NCBI GenBank assembly: GCA_050049805.1
Contig: JASFVN010000308.1
Coordinates: 1-5,364, forward strand
DNA from: JABDNZ01 sp050049805
GTDB lineage: Bacteria; Gemmatimonadota; Gemmatimonadetes; Longimicrobiales; Gaopeijiaceae
Length of the DNA: 5,364 bases
Reading direction: 5' to 3'
Below, piece by piece: positions 1-5,364 of this stretch. Made by a program: the position numbers and the translations under genes. Positions within the stretch are counted from its first letter, which is position 1; every line of letters starts with the position of its first letter. Below the pieces are notes generated by a model. It made no database searches and was not told the DNA's origin. It saw only the letters and a program-made list of their open reading frames with translations.

Positions 1-24
1 ACTTCACCGTCGACACCACCTCCA

Positions 25-3000
25 ATGAGTCTTCTGCACTTTTTCAGGACACCGGGCCTTTCCATTTCCCAGACACGGCAACTCCTGTCCCAGGCCAACA
101 GCCTCCTGGCTGCGCCCATCCAGGAGATCCGGTCAGAGGCTTGCTTCAACGTCCAGGTCTCCGGGCCTATGGACCAGAAGGAGCTGGAGACTCTGACCTG
201 GCTACTGGCGGAGACATTCCATCCGGAAGGGTTCGGAGAGGAAAGCTTTCTGGGCAACGAGGAGTCCATCCTGGAAGTGGGCCCGAGGATGAATTTCACG
301 ACGGCTTGGTCCACCAACGCCGTCGGGATCAGCCACGCCTGCGGCCTGGGGAAGATCCAACGGATCGAACGCTCCAGGCGGTTCCTTCTGGATCGTGACA
401 AGCCCCTGGACGAAGGGGAAGTGGGCGCCTTCCTCTCCTTGGTCCACGACCGGATGACGGAAACCCGATATCCGGAGCCGCTGACCTCGTTCGATACCGG
501 GATGACGCCGGAGAAGGTCTTTTCCATTCCCCTGCTGGAAGAGGGGCGAGTAGCCCTGGAGCGGGTGAACCAGGAGCTGGGGCTGGCCTTCGACGACTGG
601 GATCTGGACTACTACACCGATCTGTTCGTCAACCGAATCGGGAGGAACCCCACCTCGGTGGAGGCCTTCGACATCGCCCAATCCAACAGCGAGCACAGTA
701 GGCATTGGTTCTTCAAAGGCCGCCTCATCGTGGACGGCCAGGAGATGCCGGATCACCTCATCTCCGTGGTTCAGCGACCCCTGCGGGCGAACCCCTCGAA
801 CAGCGTCATCGCCTTCAAAGACAACTCCAGCTCCATCTCGGGCTACACCGTCCGGACCCTGATTCCCGGAGACGTCTCCGAACCCTCTCCGCTGTTGGAA
901 GGGGAGGTGGAACACGACATCCTCTTTACCGCCGAGACCCACAACTTCCCTTCGGGTGTCGCTCCTTTCCCCGGAGCCGAGACCGGCACCGGCGGCAGAA
1001 TCCGGGACACCCACGCCACCGGCCGGGGAAGCCTGGTGGTGGCCGGCACGGCGGCGTATTGCGTCGGAAACCTCCAGATCCCGGGCTACCCTCTCCCCTG
1101 GGAGGACCCGGAGTTCCGCTACCCCACGAACCTCGCTTCTCCCCTGGACATCGAGATCGAGGCTTCGAACGGAGCCTCCGATTATGGAAACAAGTTTGGA
1201 GAGCCGGTGATCCAGGGATACACGCGATCCTTCGGCCTTCGACTTCCCAACGGGGAGCGGAGGGAATGGATCAAGCCCATCATGTTCTCCGGTGGAATCG
1301 GGCAGATGGACGCCCGCCATCGGGAGAAGGGCAAGCCCGAAGTGGGAATGTTGGTGGTAAAGATCGGCGGTCCGGCGTACCGCATCGGCATGGGCGGGGG
1401 TGCGGCTTCCAGCATGGTCCAGGGAGAAAATGTGGAAGAGCTGGACTTCAACGCGGTCCAGCGTGGTGACGCCGAGATGGAGCAGAAGGTCAACCGGGTC
1501 ATCCGAGCCTGTGTGGAGCTGGGGGACCGGAACCCCATCATCAGCATCCACGACCAGGGGGCCGGGGGGAACTGCAACGTCCTCAAAGAGCTTGTGGAAC
1601 CTGCCGGCGCCCGCATCGATGTCCGGGCGATCCCGGTGGGGGACGAGACACTCTCGGTAATGGAGATCTGGGGCGCCGAATACCAGGAACAGGACGCCCT
1701 GCTCCTGCGACCCCAGGAGCGGAAGCTTTTTCAGAAACTCTGTGACCGGGAGAAGGTCCCAGCAGCTTTCGTGGGAGAGGTAACCGGCGACGGACGCATT
1801 GTCCTCTACGACGCCAGGAACGATTCGACGCCGGTGAACATGGAATTGGACCACGTCCTGGGTGCCATGCCCCAGAAGACGTTTCAGCTGAAACGTATGC
1901 CGGCAGAACCGGCGCCCCTCACGCTCCCGGAAGACCTCACCGTCCGGGGCGCCTTGGACCGTGTGCTTCGCCTTCTCTCGGTGGGATCCAAGCGGTTCCT
2001 CACGAACAAGGTCGATCGGTGCGTCACCGGCCTGGTGGCTCGGCAACAATGTGCAGGCCCTCTCCAGCTGACCGTCGCTGACGTGGCCGTCATCGCCCAG
2101 AGCCACTTTGGAGTCACGGGCGGCGCCACGGCCATTGGAGAGCAGCCCATCAAAGGTCTTTTGGACCCCGTTTCCATGGCTCGCATGACCGTCGGGGAAG
2201 CCTTGACGAATCTGGTTTGGGCCAGGATCAGCGCCCTCGACCACGTGAAATGCTCGGGAAACTGGATGTGGGCGGCGAAGCTCCCCGGCGAGGGAGCAGC
2301 CCTCCACGACGCAGCCGTGGCCATGGCGCAGGCCATGGAAGAGCTTGGGATTGCCGCGGACGGGGGGAAAGACTCCCTTTCCATGGCGGCCCTGGCCCCG
2401 ACGGCCACGGGGGACGAGGAAACGGTCAAGGCCCCCGGTTCGTTGGTCGTATCGGCCTACGCTACCTGCCCCGACATCACCAAAACCGTAACGCCGGACC
2501 TCAAGCTCCCCGACCAGGGGAAGCTCTTTTACGTGGACCTGGGTGGGGGCCGAAATCGCTTGGGCGGATCAGCCCTCGCCCACGTCTTCGGGCAAATCGG
2601 AGAACGGGCGCCGGACCTGGACGACCCCACCCTCCTCAAGGGCGCCTTCGAGGTAGTGCAATCTCTCCTGGAAGAGGGAGCTCTGACGGCGGGCCACGAC
2701 CGAAGCGACGGAGGTCTCGTGACCACCCTCCTGGAGATGGCCTTCGCCGGGAACTGCGGGATCGACGTGACTCTGGAGGGGCTGGGCCATGGCTCCGATC
2801 CTCTTCACCCGGCAGCGCCCTTCCCAGTCCTCTTCTCCGAAGAGCTCGGGCTTGTCTTCGAGGCTTCGGCCGAGGAAGGCGATCGGATTCGAGAGTCCTT
2901 CTGGGCCGTGGGTGTGCCCTGCACCGTCATAGGTACCGTCACCTCGGACCCGAGAATAAGGATTCGCGTGGGAGACCTCATGATCCTGGACGAGGACATG

Positions 3001-3972
3001 GGGGAGATGAGGGACATCTGGGAGGAAACCAGCTACGAACTGGATCGGCTACAGGCCGACCCGGAGAAGGTGGACGAAGAGAGGCAAGGCCTCAAATCCC
3101 GAAGGGGCCCGACTTTCCAGATCCCCTTCGAGGTGAGCCACACGGCACCGGAAATCCTCGCCAAATCTGCGAAACCCAGGGTAGCCGTAGTCAGAGAGGA
3201 GGGGTCCAACTCCGACCGGGAGTTGGGTTCCGCCTTCCACCTGGCCGGATTCGAGGTCTGGGATGTCTCCATGTCGGACCTCATGGATGGTAGAATCCGT
3301 CTGGACTCCTTCCAGGGTCTCGGCTTTCCCGGAGGTTTCGCTTACGCCGACGTCCTGGACTCGGCCAAAGGGTGGGCGGGCGCCATCCGCTTCAATCCAG
3401 CTCTTCTGGAGCAGTTCACGGAGTTCCAGCACCGTCCAGACAGCTTCAGTATCGGAATCTGCAACGGGTGCCAACTCTCGGCCCTCCTGGGATGGGTTCC
3501 CTGGTCGGGAATCGAGACACAAGCCCAGCCCCGCTTCATCCAGAACTCTTCCGGGCGTTTCGAGTCCCGGTTCGCCACGGTAGGAATCCTGGAAAGCCCA
3601 TCCATCATGCTCCAGGGCATGGCCGGTGCGACCCTCGGCATTTGGGTAGCTCACGGCGAGGGCCGGGCCTATTTCCCCGATCCGAAGCTCCAGGAAAGGG
3701 TCCTGGCCCAGGGCCTTGCCCCCGTCCGCTTCGTGGACGATACCGGTGAAGCCACCACCGAGTACCCGTTGAACCCCAACGGATCCCCGGCCGGAATTGC
3801 CGCCCTGACCTCGGCGGACGGGAGGCACCTGGCCATCATGCCACACCCTGAGCGGTCCTTCCTGACCTGGCAGTGGGGTTGGATCCCCCGGGAGTGGAAA
3901 GGGAACACGACAGCCTCACCCTGGCTCAAGATGTTCCAGAACGCCCGGAGCTGGTGCGAAGGGGTGGGCTGA
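25..3972 (+). CDS. purL: Phosphoribosylformylglycinamidine synthase, large single-chain type (FGAM synthase)
   Basis: This cytosolic enzyme converts FGAR, glutamine and ATP to FGAM, glutamate, ADP and phosphate (step 4 of de novo purine synthesis). At 1315 residues it is the large form, close to the roughly 1300 usual for enterobacterial and eukaryotic enzymes, so separate PurS and PurQ subunits are not needed. Domains in order, with approximate limits: PurS-like N-terminal domain (1-165); linker domain with QSNSEHSRH at 219-227; first AIRS-like half with ETHNFP from E304, GTGGRIRD ending at D328, GGGAASSM at 457-464 and HDQGAGGN at 509-516; second AIRS-like half with KVDRCVTG at 662-669, DGGKDSLSM at 779-787 and HDRSDGG at 891-897; C-terminal class I glutaminase from about 1051 with REEGSNSDRE at 1057-1066. 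The glutaminase triad is apparently intact: Cys1146 in GICNGCQ, His1274 and Glu1276 in MPHPER. The ATG at 25 is chosen because family similarity begins at once (LLHFFRTPG). The frame stays open to the window edge but offers no earlier ATG, and no Shine-Dalgarno is visible. Many motifs are of plant/animal rather than enterobacterial type. Confidence 0.97.
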   Translation: MSLLHFFRTPGLSISQTRQLLSQANSLLAAPIQEIRSEACFNVQVSGPMDQKELETLTWLLAETFHPEGFGEESFLGNEESILEVGPRMNFTTAWSTNAVGISHACGLGKIQRIERSRRFLLDRDKPLDEGEVGAFLSLVHDRMTETRYPEPLTSFDTGMTPEKVFSIPLLEEGRVALERVNQELGLAFDDWDLDYYTDLFVNRIGRNPTSVEAFDIAQSNSEHSRHWFFKGRLIVDGQEMPDHLISVVQRPLRANPSNSVIAFKDNSSSISGYTVRTLIPGDVSEPSPLLEGEVEHDILFTAETHNFPSGVAPFPGAETGTGGRIRDTHATGRGSLVVAGTAAYCVGNLQIPGYPLPWEDPEFRYPTNLASPLDIEIEASNGASDYGNKFGEPVIQGYTRSFGLRLPNGERREWIKPIMFSGGIGQMDARHREKGKPEVGMLVVKIGGPAYRIGMGGGAASSMVQGENVEELDFNAVQRGDAEMEQKVNRVIRACVELGDRNPIISIHDQGAGGNCNVLKELVEPAGARIDVRAIPVGDETLSVMEIWGAEYQEQDALLLRPQERKLFQKLCDREKVPAAFVGEVTGDGRIVLYDARNDSTPVNMELDHVLGAMPQKTFQLKRMPAEPAPLTLPEDLTVRGALDRVLRLLSVGSKRFLTNKVDRCVTGLVARQQCAGPLQLTVADVAVIAQSHFGVTGGATAIGEQPIKGLLDPVSMARMTVGEALTNLVWARISALDHVKCSGNWMWAAKLPGEGAALHDAAVAMAQAMEELGIAADGGKDSLSMAALAPTATGDEETVKAPGSLVVSAYATCPDITKTVTPDLKLPDQGKLFYVDLGGGRNRLGGSALAHVFGQIGERAPDLDDPTLLKGAFEVVQSLLEEGALTAGHDRSDGGLVTTLLEMAFAGNCGIDVTLEGLGHGSDPLHPAAPFPVLFSEELGLVFEASAEEGDRIRESFWAVGVPCTVIGTVTSDPRIRIRVGDLMILDEDMGEMRDIWEETSYELDRLQADPEKVDEERQGLKSRRGPTFQIPFEVSHTAPEILAKSAKPRVAVVREEGSNSDRELGSAFHLAGFEVWDVSMSDLMDGRIRLDSFQGLGFPGGFAYADVLDSAKGWAGAIRFNPALLEQFTEFQHRPDSFSIGICNGCQLSALLGWVPWSGIETQAQPRFIQNSSGRFESRFATVGILESPSIMLQGMAGATLGIWVAHGEGRAYFPDPKLQERVLAQGLAPVRFVDDTGEATTEYPLNPNGSPAGIAALTSADGRHLAIMPHPERSFLTWQWGWIPREWKGNTTASPWLKMFQNARSWCEGVG

Positions 3973-4006
3973 GGCCCCAGCATTGATCGGACACGACCAG
4001 GAAGAC

Positions 4007-4029
4007 CTTTTGGAAGATTCTTCGAAAGG
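4007..4029 (+). other. Imperfect inverted repeat overlapping the ribosome binding site of the hydrolase gene
   Basis: The left arm (4007-4016, CTTTTGGAAG) can pair with the right arm (4020-4029, CTTCGAAAGG). This gives nine base pairs, including one G-T wobble, with a single G-G mismatch (4012 against 4024) and a three-base ATT loop at 4017-4019. At DNA level the centre is near-palindromic (GAAGA-T-TCTTC). The right arm contains most of the Shine-Dalgarno AAAGGA, so the RNA hairpin would partly hide it. It could be a weak translational control element, a protein operator, or chance. There is no T-run after it, so it is not a standard intrinsic terminator. The pairing is seen directly; any function is inferred. 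Confidence 0.35.
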
Positions 4030-4030
4030 A
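4025..4030 (+). promoter_or_regulatory. Shine-Dalgarno site of the LACTB-like hydrolase gene
   Basis: AAAGGA lies seven bases before the ATG at 4038. This supports that start over the ATG at 4033, which is in another frame and is followed by a stop after two codons (ATGAGATGA). The start is also supported by the signal peptide that follows immediately. The site lies within the right arm of an inverted repeat. Confidence 0.65.
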
Positions 4031-4037
4031 CCATGAG

Positions 4038-5216
4038 ATGAAGAACACCAGGAGTTGGAGGAGCGGGCTGAGAAACTGGGCCAGGGGTGCCGTGCTCACT
4101 TCAGGTCTCTTATGTGCGGCCCTGACGTTCTCCCTCGGCGAGCCATGCCGGCTCCAGGCCCAACAGCTCCAATTGGCCGAGGCCAGGGGCACAGACGACT
4201 ACGCAGAACCCATCGCGGCGGCCCAAGCCCTGATTCGGGAAATCATGGAGGATCAAGATGTGCCGGGAGCCTCCGTTGCAGTGGGAATCGGTGACGAGAT
4301 CGTCTGGTCGGAAGGTTTCGGCTGGGCCGATCTGGAGCTGGGGGTACCCGTCACGACCCTCACCAAGTTCCGAATCGGTAGCGTCTCCAAGACCCTGACA
4401 GCCTCTGCCCTGGGGATTCTCCTGGAACGAGGTCAACTGGACCTGGACGTCCCGATCCAGGAGTACGTTCCCGACTTCCCGGAGAAGAGGTGGCCCATCA
4501 CTACCAGGCAGCTGGGAGGCCACATCGCAGGTATTCGGCACTACCGGGGCCGAGAGACATTCTCTTCCATCAGGTATCCCACCGTGGAATCCGGACTCGA
4601 AATCTTCGCCAACGACTCGCTCCTCTTCGAGCCTGAAACCGACTACTCCTATTCCAGTTACGGATGGAACCTCCTGAGCGCCGTCCTGGAGCAGGCATCG
4701 AGCCGGGAATTCCTCGGCTTCATGGCCGACGAGGTCTTCGAACCCCTGGGCTTGAGGCATACGGTGGCCGACCACACCGACTCCATCGTAGCCTACAGAA
4801 CCTCGTTCTACGAGCAGGAGCGGGGGGGAGGAATCGTGAACGCACCCTATGTGGACAACAGCTACAAATGGGCCGGAGGCGGATTCCTCTCCACCCCCGA
4901 GGACCTGGTCCGCTTTGCTCAGGCCCACATGCAACCGGGCTTCCTGACGGCCGAGACCCTCGAAATCCTCCAGACCCCCCAGGTCCTGAGAAACGGTGAG
5001 TCCACCGGCTATGGGATCGGTTGGAGGACCTATACCCAGGAAGACGGTGATCTGATGCTGGGTCATTCCGGGGGATCGGTGGGCGGATCCACTCTCATGG
5101 TGATGGTGCCGGAACACGAGATCGTCGTGGCCGGAGTAGTGAATATTTCGGGGCCGGCTTCCGCCATCGTCCAGCAGGTAGCCGAGATTTTCGAAGATTA
5201 CCTGGAAGGGGGCTGA
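4038..5216 (+). CDS. Exported serine hydrolase, beta-lactamase/PBP fold, LACTB-like
   Basis: This is a 392-residue member of the serine beta-lactamase / class C penicillin-binding-like family (Pfam Beta-lactamase type). Such proteins act through an acyl-serine intermediate, usually as peptidases or esterases; the substrate here is unknown. The N-terminus looks like a Sec signal peptide: Arg/Lys-rich to R16, hydrophobic 17-34, possible cleavage after A41 (LQA|QQ). No proper lipobox precedes C26 or C37, so a soluble periplasmic or secreted protein is most likely. Catalytic motifs: S115-V-S-K118 (nucleophile and Lys), Y205-S-S207 (the usual Tyr-x-Asn with Ser in place of Asn) and H343-S-G345 (equivalent to KTG/HTG). 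LACTB-type blocks are DVPIQEYVPDFPEK just after the SxxK helix, GIRHY at 165-169, YVDNSYKWAGGGF ending at F283 and GHSGGSVGGS at 342-351. The long charged insert I recall in animal LACTB is absent. Two residues of the common SHxSG loop are changed (G161, H162, A164). It follows purL on the same strand after 65 nt, so co-transcription is possible. True antibiotic resistance is unlikely to be its main role. Confidence 0.93.
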   Translation: MKNTRSWRSGLRNWARGAVLTSGLLCAALTFSLGEPCRLQAQQLQLAEARGTDDYAEPIAAAQALIREIMEDQDVPGASVAVGIGDEIVWSEGFGWADLELGVPVTTLTKFRIGSVSKTLTASALGILLERGQLDLDVPIQEYVPDFPEKRWPITTRQLGGHIAGIRHYRGRETFSSIRYPTVESGLEIFANDSLLFEPETDYSYSSYGWNLLSAVLEQASSREFLGFMADEVFEPLGLRHTVADHTDSIVAYRTSFYEQERGGGIVNAPYVDNSYKWAGGGFLSTPEDLVRFAQAHMQPGFLTAETLEILQTPQVLRNGESTGYGIGWRTYTQEDGDLMLGHSGGSVGGSTLMVMVPEHEIVVAGVVNISGPASAIVQQVAEIFEDYLEGG

Positions 5217-5238
5217 GGGCAGCGGAAGGGGCAGCTCA

Positions 5239-5364
5239 TCAGGGAAGTGATGCCCTTGGCTTCCGGATAATCCCGTGCTGGGTGGTCCCGTTCATGGTGA
5301 CGAGGACGGGGTCGTCGAAGCGAAGGTGACGTACGGTACCGGCGTCGTCCATGGCCTCGCAACC
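5239..5364 (-). CDS. C-terminal end of an unidentified convergent gene (partial)
   Basis: Reading leftward from the window edge, 41 sense codons end in TGA at 5241-5239. The frame has GC-ending codons at 31 of 41 positions, as expected for coding DNA in this genome. The peptide contains DDAGTVRHLRFDDPVLVTMN followed by GTTQHGIIRKPRASLP. I do not recognise the family with confidence. The pattern of a strand-like RFDDPVLVTMNG followed by a G and basic residues vaguely recalls the C-terminal beta module (DxPVxVxVNG) attached to some secreted alpha/beta hydrolases, but this is only a hint. It converges with the hydrolase gene, the two stop codons lying 22 nt apart. Another minus-strand frame is also open here but has less biased third positions. 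Confidence 0.45.
   Translation of the reverse strand, partial: GCEAMDDAGTVRHLRFDDPVLVTMNGTTQHGIIRKPRASLP

Noticed and set aside
202..2307. 701-codon open frame on the minus strand, antisense to purL
   Set aside because: Long antisense open frames are common opposite GC-rich coding DNA. The plus-strand frame is a clear full-length PurL, and the antisense peptide is low in recognisable motifs and rich in Arg, Gly, His and Pro.
2217..3293. 358-codon open frame on the plus strand inside purL
   Set aside because: It is a shifted reading of purL with Gly/Arg/Pro-rich composition; the purL frame runs through it without a break.
3961..3978. GC-rich potential hairpin at the purL stop (GGGC paired with GCCC around TGAG)
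   Set aside because: The stem is only four pairs and no T-run follows, so it does not qualify as a terminator.
4038..5216. Reading the hydrolase as an antibiotic-resistance beta-lactamase
   Set aside because: The motifs fit the broad esterase/peptidase and LACTB-like group, and there is no resistance-gene or mobile context.
25..5216. The window being eukaryotic DNA, given the eukaryote-like proteins
   Set aside because: The genes are intronless and 65 nt apart, the second has a bacterial Shine-Dalgarno and a Sec signal peptide, and a third gene end lies 22 nt away.
5243..5264. GGAAG/CTTCC inverted repeat near the convergent gene ends
   Set aside because: Five pairs around a twelve-base loop, lying inside the minus-strand coding frame with no T-run; too weak to call a terminator.

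Overview
The window reads as ordinary chromosomal DNA from a GC-rich bacterium (GC is clearly above 60 %). Genes are tightly packed, there are no introns, and the second gene has a clear Shine-Dalgarno site and a Sec-type signal peptide. The taxon cannot be fixed from this sequence. A Gemmatimonadota- or Rhodothermota/Bacteroidota-like lineage is a guess, based on GC content, an exported serine hydrolase whose signal peptide ends in LQAQ, and a PurL that starts directly with LLHFFRTPG.

Layout: (1) 25-3972 (+) encodes a complete 1315-residue, single-chain phosphoribosylformylglycinamidine synthase (PurL, FGAM synthase), the fourth step of de novo purine synthesis. (2) After a 65-nt gap with a Shine-Dalgarno site and an imperfect inverted repeat over that site, 4038-5216 (+) encodes a 392-residue exported serine hydrolase of the beta-lactamase/penicillin-binding fold. 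Its signature motifs match the mitochondrial LACTB subgroup best. (3) From 5239 to the window edge, the minus strand carries what looks like the last 41 codons of a convergent gene that I cannot identify.

The two complete genes share a strand and could be co-transcribed, but they have no obvious functional link: one is a cytosolic nucleotide-synthesis enzyme and the other a secreted or periplasmic hydrolase. I found no mobile element, CRISPR array, tRNA, rRNA or phage gene.

The most notable point is that both complete proteins resemble eukaryotic organelle proteins more than the textbook enterobacterial ones. The PurL matches my recollection of plant and animal FGAM synthases over long stretches, and the hydrolase carries LACTB-type blocks. 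I do not see evidence for a wholly new system; the value of the window is evolutionary.
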